Shown: positions 17,753-26,228, counted from the first letter of the stretch. The stretch: 64,000 nt of DNA from Flavisphingopyxis soli (GCF_007995095.1 NZ_VOPY01000002.1:124001-188000), one strand, 5' to 3'. The notes: generated by a model not told the origin, from the letters alone. Numbers and translations are program-made.

Positions 17753-17787
17753 GCGGCAAAATCTTGCCGCCCGGCAAATTCTTGCCG
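17753..17787. promoter_or_regulatory. Twin palindromes, candidate activator binding sites
   Basis: Two perfect palindromes of form CGGCAA-N4-TTGCCG lie at 17754-17769 (extended by one G-C pair) and 17772-17787, with centres 18 bp apart. They are about 80 bp upstream of the sigma-54 promoter of flgB and just ahead of the divergent motA-like gene. That is the position and tandem arrangement expected for a FlbD-type enhancer. Binding is inference. Confidence 0.65.
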
Positions 17788-17851
17788 TTCATAAGGGGCC
17801 TCGCCTTCCAGACGCGCCGGAAGTGCGGCTTTTGCTCGCGAATTCATGATT

Positions 17852-17867
17852 TGGCACGCCCCTTGCT
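17852..17867 (+). promoter_or_regulatory. Sigma-54 promoter of flgB operon
   Basis: TGGCACGCCCCTTGCT, a perfect sigma-54 site, 75 bp before the flgB ATG. Confidence 0.92.
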
Positions 17868-17942
17868 TATCTACGTTCGACAGACCCATCGGCTCAGTGT
17901 CTTCAACGGCAAGGGCGGGTCAGGATTAAGCAGGAAGCGACT

Positions 17943-18290
17943 ATGGTAGACAAAATTTTCGGTATCCACGGGGACGCGCTGCAGCTGCGATCGCAGCGGT
18001 TGTCGATGTTGGCCTCCAATATCGCGAACGCCGCGACGCCCGGATACAAGGCCCGCGATCTCGATTTCGACAAGGCGATGCGCGAAGTGCGCGGCGGCGG
18101 CGACGCGGCCAGCGCGATGAAGGGCAACGCCGGTTACCGCGTCCCGCTGCAGTCCTCGCTCGACGGCAACACCGTCGAGATGTCGACCGAACAGACGCTC
18201 TTTGCCGAAAATGCTGTCGGCTATTCGACCACGCTGTCGTTCCTGGAAGCGCGCGTGATGACGATCACCCGCGCATTGAGAGGGGAATAA
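17943..18290 (+). CDS. flgB: Flagellar proximal rod protein FlgB
   Basis: FlgB is a proximal rod subunit in the periplasm. The 115-residue product carries the rod/hook N-terminal motif LASNIANAATPGYKARDLDF and a C-terminal heptad region (STTLSFLEARVMTITRAL). AGGAAG precedes ATG 17943. It is the first gene of the flgBCDEFGHIJKL operon and lies 3 bp before flgC. Confidence 0.96.
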   Translation: MVDKIFGIHGDALQLRSQRLSMLASNIANAATPGYKARDLDFDKAMREVRGGGDAASAMKGNAGYRVPLQSSLDGNTVEMSTEQTLFAENAVGYSTTLSFLEARVMTITRALRGE

Positions 18291-18293
18291 CCC

Positions 18294-18686
18294 ATGAATA
18301 TCTTCGACATATCGGGCCGTGCCATGTCGGCGCAACTCGCCCGCATGAACACCACTGCATCGAACCTCGCCAACGCCCGAACGAGCTATGGCAGCGCAGC
18401 GGAAGCCTATCGCGCGCTCAAACCGGTATTCCGGTCGGTTAGCGGCGGCGACGGCATCGCGACTGTCGATGTTCAGAAGATCGTCCAGTCGAACGTCGAA
18501 CCCAAGATGCGCCACGATCCCAGCAACCCCGTCGCAGATGCCGACGGCAATGTCTGGGACGCGGGCGTCGATGAGGCCTCCGAGCTCATCGATATGCTCG
18601 AGACCGCACGCCAGTATCAAAACAACGTCCAGGTTCTGCAGACCGCCAAGTCGCTGATCCTCGACACAGTAAGGATGGGCAAATGA
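18294..18686 (+). CDS. flgC: Flagellar proximal rod protein FlgC
   Basis: FlgC is a rod subunit. The 130-residue protein shows the N-terminal motif MNTTASNLANARTSYGS and the conserved C-terminal EASELIDMLETARQYQNNVQ, followed by a helix ending in TAKSLILDTVRMG. The stop overlaps the flgD start (ATGA). Confidence 0.96.
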   Translation: MNIFDISGRAMSAQLARMNTTASNLANARTSYGSAAEAYRALKPVFRSVSGGDGIATVDVQKIVQSNVEPKMRHDPSNPVADADGNVWDAGVDEASELIDMLETARQYQNNVQVLQTAKSLILDTVRMGK

Positions 18687-19333
18687 GTAGTATTCCAAAC
18701 AGCCTTCCGGCCGGACTGACAATGGCCCAGCCGACCAACGCCACCGGCGGTGGGTCGCTCGACCAGAATTCTTTCCTGCGCCTGATGACAGCGCAGCTGA
18801 AATACCAGGATCCGTTCAAGCCGGTCGACAACCAGGCGATGGTTGCGCAGATGGCGCAGTTCTCGTCGGTCGCCGGCATCACCGAAATGAACAAGTCGCT
18901 CAAGGGCATCGCCGATGCCTTTGCCGGCAGCCGCCTGTCCGAAGCGACGCAGTTCATCGGCAAGTCAGTGCTTGCTGAAGGCAATGTCGCGGCGATGGAC
19001 GCCAACGGCCTTTATCGCGGCGAGCTGACGCTCGCTGGTCCCACCGATTCGCTGACGATCGAACTCGTCGATCAGGCGGGCAACGTCCGCCGCTCGGCCA
19101 CCGCTGGCCCGGTCGAAGCGGGCCAGGTGCCGTTTGCGTTCCAGAGCCTCGACGACAACGGCCAGCCGCTCGATTTCGGCCCGCTCAAGGTCCGTGTCTC
19201 GGGCGGGGTCGCCTCGTCGACCGCCACCTGGCTCCCGGTCACCGCGGTCGGCGTCTCGGCCACCGGGCCCGGCGCCGTCCTCACCACCGCTGCAGGTCCG
19301 ATCGAGGTTTCCGCCGTCCGCGGCGTCGGCTGA
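18683..19333 (+). CDS. flgD: Flagellar hook assembly scaffold FlgD
   Basis: FlgD is the hook cap that guides FlgE polymerisation and is shed afterwards. The 216-residue product contains the N-terminal family motif FLRLMTAQLKYQDPFKPVDN and QMAQFSSVAGITEMN, then FlgD Ig/tudor-like domains. The start overlaps the end of flgC by 4 bp. Confidence 0.96.
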   Translation: MSSIPNSLPAGLTMAQPTNATGGGSLDQNSFLRLMTAQLKYQDPFKPVDNQAMVAQMAQFSSVAGITEMNKSLKGIADAFAGSRLSEATQFIGKSVLAEGNVAAMDANGLYRGELTLAGPTDSLTIELVDQAGNVRRSATAGPVEAGQVPFAFQSLDDNGQPLDFGPLKVRVSGGVASSTATWLPVTAVGVSATGPGAVLTTAAGPIEVSAVRGVG

Positions 19334-19389
19334 TCGCCTGCCATACCCAATCTGAATCTCGTGCCCCGATTTTACCAAGGAGAGAGTAA

Positions 19390-20220
19390 ATGTCATTTCT
19401 AACGTCACTCAGCGGACTTAAGGCTGCACAATCCGATCTTGCCGTCGTGTCGAATAACATCGCCAACGGCAGCTCGACCGGGTTCAAGAAGAGCCGCGCA
19501 CAGTTCGGCGACCTGTTCGCCGCCTCGCCGACCCAGAACACAGCCAAGATCGCGGGCCAGGGCGTCCAGCTGCAGGGAATCAAGCAGCAGTTCACCCAGG
19601 GTACGCTTGAATCGACCGATCGTACGCTCGACCTCGCGGTCGCCGGCGAAGGCTTCTTCATCGTCAAGAGCCCCAACACGACGGGGTCGATCAGCTACAC
19701 CCGCAACGGCGCGTTCAGCGTTAACAACAACCGCGAAGTCGTCGATAGCACCGGCAACATCGTCCAGCTGCTGCCGGTCGATGCCAATGGCGACCTGTCC
19801 TCGAACAATCCTGCCGACATGACCAACCTGGTCCTGCCGCAAACCGATCCATCGGATCCCAATGCGGTCCTCGCCAACGTCAGCGTTGCGAACAACGGCA
19901 ACATCATCGCGACCTATTCGAACGGCAACCAGCAGGCGCTCGGTTCGCTCGCCATGGCCAGCTTCGTCGCCGTCGAGGGGCTTCGCCCGATCGGCGATGC
20001 GCATTGGCAGGCGACCGGCGCATCGGGCCTGGCCGAACTTGCCCAGGCGGGCACCGGCCAGCTCGGCACGGTTCGCTCGGGTTCGCTCGAAACCGCCAAT
20101 ATCGACATGACCGAGGAACTCGTTTCGCTGATCGCGGCGCAACGGAATTTCCAGGCCAACGCCCAGGCGATCGAGACGGCCAACAAGATGACGCAGACGA
20201 TCGTCAACCTGCAGGTCTGA
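19390..20220 (+). CDS. flgE: Flagellar hook protein FlgE (unusually short)
   Basis: FlgE polymerises into the hook. The N-terminus (MSFLTSLSGLKAAQSDLAVV, then NNIANGSSTGFKKSRA) and C-terminus (ELVSLIAAQRNFQANAQAI, then ETANKMTQTIVNLQV) are typical, and AAGGAGAGA precedes the ATG. At 276 residues it is far shorter than the roughly 400 residues in enterobacteria and similar in size to rod protein FlgG, so the outer hook domain must be minimal or absent. Identity as FlgE rather than a rod protein follows from its place between flgD and flgF. Confidence 0.9.
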   Translation: MSFLTSLSGLKAAQSDLAVVSNNIANGSSTGFKKSRAQFGDLFAASPTQNTAKIAGQGVQLQGIKQQFTQGTLESTDRTLDLAVAGEGFFIVKSPNTTGSISYTRNGAFSVNNNREVVDSTGNIVQLLPVDANGDLSSNNPADMTNLVLPQTDPSDPNAVLANVSVANNGNIIATYSNGNQQALGSLAMASFVAVEGLRPIGDAHWQATGASGLAELAQAGTGQLGTVRSGSLETANIDMTEELVSLIAAQRNFQANAQAIETANKMTQTIVNLQV

Positions 20221-20258
20221 TCGACCTCGGCCTAACCTAAACCATCGAGGAACAGCCC

Positions 20259-21002
20259 ATGGACCGGATGACCCATATCAGTCTGCGCGCGATGCAAGGC
20301 ATCATGGCTCGCCAGACCGCGATCGCCAACAACATGGCGAACGCGGACACCACCGGCTTTCGCGCCGAGGTGGTCAACGCGCAGGCGAAATACGTCAGCG
20401 GTCCGGTGCTGCAAAGCCGTGCCCATGTCACCGAAGCGGTGCTGGGCGCGAACATGGACGCCGGCGCGGTGAAGGAGACCGGGCGACCGCTCGACATCGC
20501 GCTCGGCGGTGACAGCATGCTTGCTGTCCAGGCCCCCGATGGCGACGAGGGTTACACCCGTCGCGGCGACTTGATGATGAGCCAGAGCGGGCTGCTGACC
20601 ACTGGTGACGGACACCCCGTCCTCGGTGAAGGCGGCCCGCTCGTGGTCCCCGCTGCCGACAGCATCCGCATCTCAGAGGACGGCGGTGTGTGGATCGTCC
20701 CCAAGGGCGGCGATCCCAACCAGCCGCAGCAGATCGACCGGCTTCGCGTCGTCAGCCCCAAGGGCAGCGACGTGGTGAAGGGTTTGGATACCCTCTTTCG
20801 AGTTAAGAACGGCGGCGCTTTGCCGTCAGACCCAGATGCAAGGCTGCAAAGCGGTGCGCTGGAAGGATCGAACGTCAGCATGACCCAATCACTGGTCGAC
20901 ATGATCGAAACCAGCCGTGCCTACGAGGCGCAGGTCAAGCTTCTGACAACCGCCAAAGAGCTGGACGAAGGTGGCGCCAGCATCATGCAGCTGCCGCGCT
21001 GA
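20259..21002 (+). CDS. flgF: Flagellar basal-body rod protein FlgF
   Basis: FlgF is a proximal rod protein. The 247-residue product has the rod N-terminal motif IANNMANADTTGFRAEVVNA and the C-terminal motif ALEGSNVSMTQSLVDMIETS. GAGGAA lies about 8 bp before the ATG. The gene is followed 25 bp later by flgG. Confidence 0.95.
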   Translation: MDRMTHISLRAMQGIMARQTAIANNMANADTTGFRAEVVNAQAKYVSGPVLQSRAHVTEAVLGANMDAGAVKETGRPLDIALGGDSMLAVQAPDGDEGYTRRGDLMMSQSGLLTTGDGHPVLGEGGPLVVPAADSIRISEDGGVWIVPKGGDPNQPQQIDRLRVVSPKGSDVVKGLDTLFRVKNGGALPSDPDARLQSGALEGSNVSMTQSLVDMIETSRAYEAQVKLLTTAKELDEGGASIMQLPR

Positions 21003-21027
21003 CCGCGGCACCAATGGAGACTGACAG

Positions 21028-21816
21028 ATGAGCAATTCAGCCTTGCAAGTCGCCCGTACCGGGCTCGACGCACAGAACACCAAGATGCGCGTGATCGCCA
21101 ACAACCTGGCGAACGTCAACACGACCGGTTTCAAGCGCGACCGCGCGCAGTTCGAAACCCTGGCCTATCAGCAGGTCGTCCAGCAGGGCGCCGCTGCCGA
21201 CAGCCAGAACAAATATGCCGTCGGCCTCGCGCTTGGCACCGGCGTTGCCGTATCGGGGACCGCCCGGATTGATACGCAAGGGTCGCTGCAGACGACGGGC
21301 AACGCGCTCGACCTCGCGATCGAAGGCGCCGGCTATTTTCAGGTCGCGATGCCCGATGGCACCAACGCCTACACCCGCTCGGGCAATTTCAACATGACCG
21401 CCGACGGCTCCATGGTGACCTCCGAAGGCCTGCCGCTTCAGCCGCAGATCCAGATCCCGTCGGGTGCGACTGCGGTCACGATCGGCGCCGACGGCACTGT
21501 CTCGGCGACCTTGCCCGGCCAGTCCGAGCCAAGCGAGCTGGGCAAGATCGAGCTGGCGAACTTCGTCAATTCGGCCGGCCTCCAGTCGATCGGCAACAAC
21601 CTGCTCAAGGAAACCGGCGCAAGCGGCGCACCGATCATCGGTGCCGGCGGCGAAGAAGGCCGTGGCGTCATGCGCCAGGGCGCGCTCGAAGGATCGAACG
21701 TCAATATCGTCGAAGAGCTGGTCGACATGATCGAGACCCAGCGGGCCTACGAGGTCAATTCGAAGATGATCAAGGCGACCGACGAAATGCTCCAGTTCGC
21801 CAACCAGCAATTGTGA
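21028..21816 (+). CDS. flgG: Flagellar distal rod protein FlgG
   Basis: FlgG forms the distal rod. The 262-residue protein shows VIANNLANVNTTGFKRDRAQ near the N-terminus and GALEGSNVNIVEELVDMIE near the C-terminus, ending in the hydrophobic-heptad helix MLQFANQQL. Length is exactly typical of FlgG. Confidence 0.97.
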   Translation: MSNSALQVARTGLDAQNTKMRVIANNLANVNTTGFKRDRAQFETLAYQQVVQQGAAADSQNKYAVGLALGTGVAVSGTARIDTQGSLQTTGNALDLAIEGAGYFQVAMPDGTNAYTRSGNFNMTADGSMVTSEGLPLQPQIQIPSGATAVTIGADGTVSATLPGQSEPSELGKIELANFVNSAGLQSIGNNLLKETGASGAPIIGAGGEEGRGVMRQGALEGSNVNIVEELVDMIETQRAYEVNSKMIKATDEMLQFANQQL

Positions 21817-21830
21817 TGAGGATCCTGACC

Positions 21831-22499
21831 ATGAAGACAACCTTTCTCCTCGTCGCCGTCACCCCGCTTCTCGCCGGGTGCCTGGCCAGCGAACAGGCCC
21901 GACCCGACCCGGCTTACGCGGTCACGCTGGCGCCCACCCCGGTGCAGCTGCCTCCCGCGGCGACCGACGGTTCGATTTTCCAGGCCAGCGCGGGCTATGC
22001 CCCGCTGACGTCGGGCGCCCGCGCGGCGCGCGTCGGCGACCTGCTGACGATCGCCTTGATCGAGCGCACCCAGGCGGTGAAATCGAACAGTGCGAACGTC
22101 GACAAGTCGGGCAGTTTCGGCATCACTCCGCCGACCACCGGTCCGTTGTCGGTGTTCAACCCGAGCGATGTCTCGTTCGGCGGCGGCACCAACTTCAAGG
22201 GCGGCGGCAGCGCTCAGCAGAGCAACGCCCTGAGCGGCGAGATCAGCGTGACCGTCGCGCAGGTCTTTCCCAACGGAACGATGCTCGTTCGCGGCGAAAA
22301 GCTGATCCGGCTCAATCGCGGCGACGAATATGTCCGCTTCAGCGGTCTCGTTCGGATCGCCGATATCGGCCCCGAAAACATCGTCGCGTCGAGCCGCGTC
22401 GCCGATGCGCACATCGATTACGGCGGTGCCGGCGAGATCGCGCAGGCGAGCAAGCAGGGCTGGCTGCAGAGATTCTTCAACATAGTGAGTCCCTTCTGA
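21831..22499 (+). CDS. flgH: Flagellar L-ring lipoprotein FlgH
   Basis: FlgH builds the L ring in the outer membrane. I chose ATG 21831, preceded by GAGGA, because it begins a lipoprotein signal peptide MKTTFLLVAVTPLLAGC with the lipobox LAGC. An in-frame ATG at 21816 overlaps the flgG stop. The mature protein contains ARVGDLLTIALIERTQAVKS and LVRIADIGPENIVASSRVAD, both characteristic of FlgH. The stop overlaps the flgI start. Confidence 0.95.
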   Translation: MKTTFLLVAVTPLLAGCLASEQARPDPAYAVTLAPTPVQLPPAATDGSIFQASAGYAPLTSGARAARVGDLLTIALIERTQAVKSNSANVDKSGSFGITPPTTGPLSVFNPSDVSFGGGTNFKGGGSAQQSNALSGEISVTVAQVFPNGTMLVRGEKLIRLNRGDEYVRFSGLVRIADIGPENIVASSRVADAHIDYGGAGEIAQASKQGWLQRFFNIVSPF

Positions 22500-23611
22500 T
22501 GACCAGGATCGCTTCCTTCTTCGCCAAGTTCGTTCTCGTCCTGTCGGCGACGCTGTTGCTCCCGAGCGCGGCTTCGGCTGAACGGATCAAGGATATCGGC
22601 GGCTTCCAGGGCCTGCGCAGCAACCAGCTGACGGGCTATGGCATCGTCGTTGGCCTTGCCGGCACGGGCGACGACAGCCTCGAATATGCGACAATCGCGA
22701 TGAAGGGCGTCGCCACGCGCTTCGGCATGACCTTGCCGCCGGGGATCAATCCGGCGACCAAGAATGCCGCTGCGGTGCTGGTCACCGCCGACCTTCCCGC
22801 GATGTCGAAGCCGGGTCAGCGGATCGACGTCACCGTCTCGGCGATCGGCAAGGCCAAATCGCTGCGCGGCGGCACGCTGATCATGATGCCGCTGCTCGGC
22901 GCCGATGGTCAGATCTATGCGATGGCGCAGGGCAATCTCGCAGTCGGCGGCCTCGGTGTCGAAGGCCGCGATGGCTCGACGACGACGGTCAACATTCCTT
23001 CGGTCGGCCGGATTGCCGGCGGCGCTTCGGTCGAACGGCTTGTCGCCACCGGCTTCGAGCAGTCGCCCTATCTGACCTTTAACCTGGCACAGGCCGATCT
23101 TACCACCGCGCTGCGCGTCGCCGATGCGATCAACCAGCAGACCGGGCAGCAGATCGCCTCGGCGAGCGATGCCGTGTCGGTCCTGATCCGCGCGCCAAGC
23201 GATGTGAACCAGCGCGTCGTCCTGATGGGCGCGATCGAGAATATGATGGTCACCCCGGCGGAAGCGCCAGCGCGGGTCATCGTCAATGCACGCACCGGCA
23301 CCGTCGTCATCAACGGCGCGGTCCGTATCAGCCCTGCGGCGGTCAGTCACGGATCGCTCACGGTGCGCGTGCAGGAAGCGCCGACTGTCGTTCAGCCTGC
23401 GCCATTCAGCAAGGGCCAGACCGCGGTCGAGGAACGCAGCGCGATCGAGATCCAGCAGGAACCCGTTTCGGCGTTCGTCGCCCGCGGGGCATCGCTGTCG
23501 GAAATCGTCCAGTCGATCAATGCGATCGGGGCGAGCCCCAGCGACCTCGCGGCGATCCTCGAAGCCCTCAAACAGGCCGGCGCGCTCACTGCCGATCTGG
23601 TGATCCTGTGA
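22499..23611 (+). CDS. flgI: Flagellar P-ring protein FlgI
   Basis: FlgI forms the periplasmic P ring around the rod. The 370-residue product has a signal peptide (FVLVLSATLLLPSAASA) and the family core IKDIGGFQGLRSNQLTGYGI and VVGLAGTGDD. ATG 22499 shares its A with the flgH stop TGA. FlgA, encoded at 15980, is its chaperone. Confidence 0.97.
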   Translation: MTRIASFFAKFVLVLSATLLLPSAASAERIKDIGGFQGLRSNQLTGYGIVVGLAGTGDDSLEYATIAMKGVATRFGMTLPPGINPATKNAAAVLVTADLPAMSKPGQRIDVTVSAIGKAKSLRGGTLIMMPLLGADGQIYAMAQGNLAVGGLGVEGRDGSTTTVNIPSVGRIAGGASVERLVATGFEQSPYLTFNLAQADLTTALRVADAINQQTGQQIASASDAVSVLIRAPSDVNQRVVLMGAIENMMVTPAEAPARVIVNARTGTVVINGAVRISPAAVSHGSLTVRVQEAPTVVQPAPFSKGQTAVEERSAIEIQQEPVSAFVARGASLSEIVQSINAIGASPSDLAAILEALKQAGALTADLVIL

Positions 23612-23901
23612 GCACGCCGATCGCCTCGGCAAACGCCGGCGCCGCGGCGCCAGCCAGCTCGGCCGGTCCGGCGCAGAGCAAGGACGACCTGCGCTCGGCG
23701 GCCAAGGCGTTCGAGGCGATCTTCCTGCGCCAGATGATCGGGACGATGCGCAGCGCCTCGCTCGCCGAAGACATGTTCTCCAACCAGGCGACCGAACAGT
23801 TTCGCGACATGCAGGATGCCAAGATGGCCGACGCCATGGCGGGTAACAGCAAGTTCGGCATCGCCGACCTTCTCCTCAAACAGTTCGAGGGTGGATCATG
23901 A
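23608..23901 (+). CDS. flgJ: Rod-capping protein FlgJ, single-domain form
   Basis: This 97-residue protein corresponds only to the N-terminal rod-binding domain of FlgJ, with KAFEAIFLRQMIGTMRSAS and ATEQFRDMQDAKMADAMA. The muramidase domain found in enterobacterial FlgJ is absent; the separate SltF-like enzyme at 14435 probably supplies that activity. The GTG start overlaps the flgI stop, and the stop overlaps the flgK start (ATGA). Confidence 0.9.
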   Translation: MSTPIASANAGAAAPASSAGPAQSKDDLRSAAKAFEAIFLRQMIGTMRSASLAEDMFSNQATEQFRDMQDAKMADAMAGNSKFGIADLLLKQFEGGS

Positions 23902-25229
23902 CGGGCCTGCTCAGTATCGGACGGTCGGCCCTGCGCGCTTATAGCGCGGCGCTCGATACCGTTTCACAGAACATCGCCAACGTTGAAAACGCCGACTACG
24001 TGCGCCGCCGCACCGATTTGGGCGACTCGACCGTTACCGGCTATCTGAACCCGCTCTACACCGCTGAGAGCGGGTTGAACGGCGTCCGGGTCAACGGGAT
24101 CGTGCGTTCAGGCGACGAATTCCTCGAAGCATCGGTTCGCCTGAGCGGTGCCTCGCTGGTGCGCACCGATACGATGACCAACTGGCTCGGCACGATCGAG
24201 ACCGGTCTCAGCAATTCGGGCGACGATGTCGGAACGCGTCTCGCCAGTTTCTATTCGCGCGCCGACGAACTGGCTGCGGCGCCGTTCGATCCTTCGCTGC
24301 GCACGACCTTCATCAACGAGATCGGCGCAACCGCCGACACGTTTCAGCGAACGGCGGCCAACCTCGGCCAGTCGATCGATCAGATCGGACAGCGTGCCGG
24401 AAACGAACTGCTGGGGCTCAACCAGGTCCTCGAAAACATCGCCAAGATCAACGTCGAGCTGCGCAAGACGCCCGCCGGTACGCAGGCTGCTGCCGGATTG
24501 CTCGATCAGCGCGATGCTGCGCTCGCCGTGGTCAGCGAACGCATCGATGTCGATATCAGCCTTGGCAACGATGGCGTTGCGACGATCCGCTATGGCGGTG
24601 AAACGATTGCCGGGGTCGACACCTTCGCAACGCTGAGCATGGCCGACAATCCTGATGGCAGCTTTCGCGTGCTGGTCGACGGGCAGGGGGGCAAGGTGCC
24701 CGCCAATGGCTTGCTTGCCGGCCTCAGCCGGTCGCGCAGTGCCGCGACGAGCGATCTCGCCCAGCTCGACCAGATGGCAGAAAAATTCGCCACGCAGGTC
24801 AACGACTGGCACGCCGCCGGGCGAACCGATGCGGGCAATCCGGGCACGCCGCTCGTGACCGGCGGTGGCGGTGCTGCCGGCCTGACGATGATCGCGATCG
24901 CGGCGAGCGATCTTGCCGTCGCCGACGCCAGCGGAAAGCCGAACGGCAACCTGCTCGCACTCGCCGGCCTGCGCACCAGCGGCGGTGTCGAGAAGAACTG
25001 GACCCAGCTCGTCTCGACCCACGCCAACCTGCTGCTGGCCACCAAGAACGAGGGCGCGGCCGCCAGCGCGATCGATCGCAATGCGCGCAACGGTCGCGAT
25101 GCGGTCTCGCGCGTCGATCTCGACCACGAAACGGCCGACCTGGTCCGGCTGCAGCAAGCCTATGAGGCGGCCAGCCGCGTCATCCAGGTGGCGCGCGAAC
25201 TGACCCAGTCAATCCTGGCTATCTTTTAA
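23898..25229 (+). CDS. flgK: Hook-filament junction protein FlgK (HAP1)
   Basis: FlgK joins hook to filament. The 443-residue product has the N-terminal motif ALDTVSQNIANVENADYVRR and the C-terminal DLVRLQQAYEAASRVIQVAR, both shared with flagellar axial proteins. It is shorter than enterobacterial FlgK (about 547), mainly in the variable centre, in keeping with the reduced filament and hook proteins in this cluster. Confidence 0.95.
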   Translation: MTGLLSIGRSALRAYSAALDTVSQNIANVENADYVRRRTDLGDSTVTGYLNPLYTAESGLNGVRVNGIVRSGDEFLEASVRLSGASLVRTDTMTNWLGTIETGLSNSGDDVGTRLASFYSRADELAAAPFDPSLRTTFINEIGATADTFQRTAANLGQSIDQIGQRAGNELLGLNQVLENIAKINVELRKTPAGTQAAAGLLDQRDAALAVVSERIDVDISLGNDGVATIRYGGETIAGVDTFATLSMADNPDGSFRVLVDGQGGKVPANGLLAGLSRSRSAATSDLAQLDQMAEKFATQVNDWHAAGRTDAGNPGTPLVTGGGGAAGLTMIAIAASDLAVADASGKPNGNLLALAGLRTSGGVEKNWTQLVSTHANLLLATKNEGAAASAIDRNARNGRDAVSRVDLDHETADLVRLQQAYEAASRVIQVARELTQSILAIF

Positions 25230-25249
25230 CCCCGCGTGAGGACCTTCTC

Positions 25250-26098
25250 ATGATGTCATCAATCAATCGCAATCGCCCGAGAGACGCTATCCAAAGCCAG
25301 ATCGATCTGGCGCATGCGATCACTGCGCAGCAGAACGCGATCGCGACCGGCAAGCGCCTCAACGTCCCGTCGGATGATCCGCAAGGCTGGCTGGAAGTGT
25401 CGCTCGTTGCGCGCCAACAGGGTAACGAGGCGGCGTGGACGGCCAATATCGGTCGCGCCGAAACCCGCGCGGTCCAGGCCGAATCGAGCATCAGCGAACT
25501 TGCCACGGGCCTTACCCGCGCCAAGGAACTGACGGTGCAAGCCAATAACGGCACGCTCAACGCGGCCGATCGCGAAGGCATTGCGAAAGAGCTCGAGGGC
25601 ATCCTCGCCAATTTCTCCGACCTGTTGAACCAGGACGACAGCTATGGCGGAAAATTGTTTGCCGATACTGCGATCGAGGTCCCGATCGGCGGAACGCGGA
25701 CAGTCATTGCGGCGCCGTCACTCGCCAAGCTGTCCGGAGGGATTGACGATGGCGCGGGAGGCACGACGACGCTGAAGGACGCGATGCTGACCACGATCGA
25801 TGCGATCCGCAACGGCAGCGGTGCGCAGCGCAGCGCGGCGCTCACCACGCTCGACAGTGCGACCAATCATGTCTCGGTCATGCTCACCGAACAGGGCGTG
25901 GCGCGGGGACGTCTCGAAAGCGCTCGCAACCAGTTTATCGATAGCAAGATCGTCCTTGCCGAACGCCGTCAGCAGATCGAAAGCGTTGATGTTACCGACG
26001 CAATCACACGCCTTAAGAAGCTCGATATCACATTGCAGGCGGCGCAATCGGTCTATGGCCGGATCACCCAGCGGTCGCTGCTCGATTTTCTTCGCTAG
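25250..26098 (+). CDS. flgL: Hook-filament junction protein FlgL (HAP3)
   Basis: FlgL is the second junction protein. The 282-residue product is flagellin-like, with GKRLNVPSDDPQGWLEV near the N-terminus, LTVQANNGTLNAADREGIAK in the D1 helix and a C-terminal helix ending in SLLDFLR. GAGGACC lies 8 bp before the ATG. It closes the flgB operon. Confidence 0.92.
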   Translation: MMSSINRNRPRDAIQSQIDLAHAITAQQNAIATGKRLNVPSDDPQGWLEVSLVARQQGNEAAWTANIGRAETRAVQAESSISELATGLTRAKELTVQANNGTLNAADREGIAKELEGILANFSDLLNQDDSYGGKLFADTAIEVPIGGTRTVIAAPSLAKLSGGIDDGAGGTTTLKDAMLTTIDAIRNGSGAQRSAALTTLDSATNHVSVMLTEQGVARGRLESARNQFIDSKIVLAERRQQIESVDVTDAITRLKKLDITLQAAQSVYGRITQRSLLDFLR

Positions 26099-26123
26099 CA
26101 TTCGAATGCGGTGATTTGGGCCC

Positions 26124-26150
26124 TTAAGCTGGCGCCCGCGCAGCCGTTAA
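26124..26150 (+). promoter_or_regulatory. Sigma-28 (FliA)-type promoter of motAB
   Basis: TTAAG, a 14-bp spacer and GCCGTTAA; both boxes are identical to those before flagellin 3. It ends 78 bp before the motA ATG. Confidence 0.75.
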
Positions 26151-26161
26151 ACATCTCAAGT

Positions 26162-26178
26162 GGATACGTCTTGTATCC
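26162..26178. repeat. Palindrome in motA leader
   Basis: GGATAC-N5-GTATCC, a perfect 6-bp inverted repeat located 11 bp past the motA promoter -10 box, so it would sit at the start of the transcript. It could be an operator or a small leader hairpin. Confidence 0.4.
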
Positions 26179-26228
26179 GGTTGCACCTTCGGGCGTCCGC
26201 CCAAGGCCATTGAACAGGAACTGCGCCC

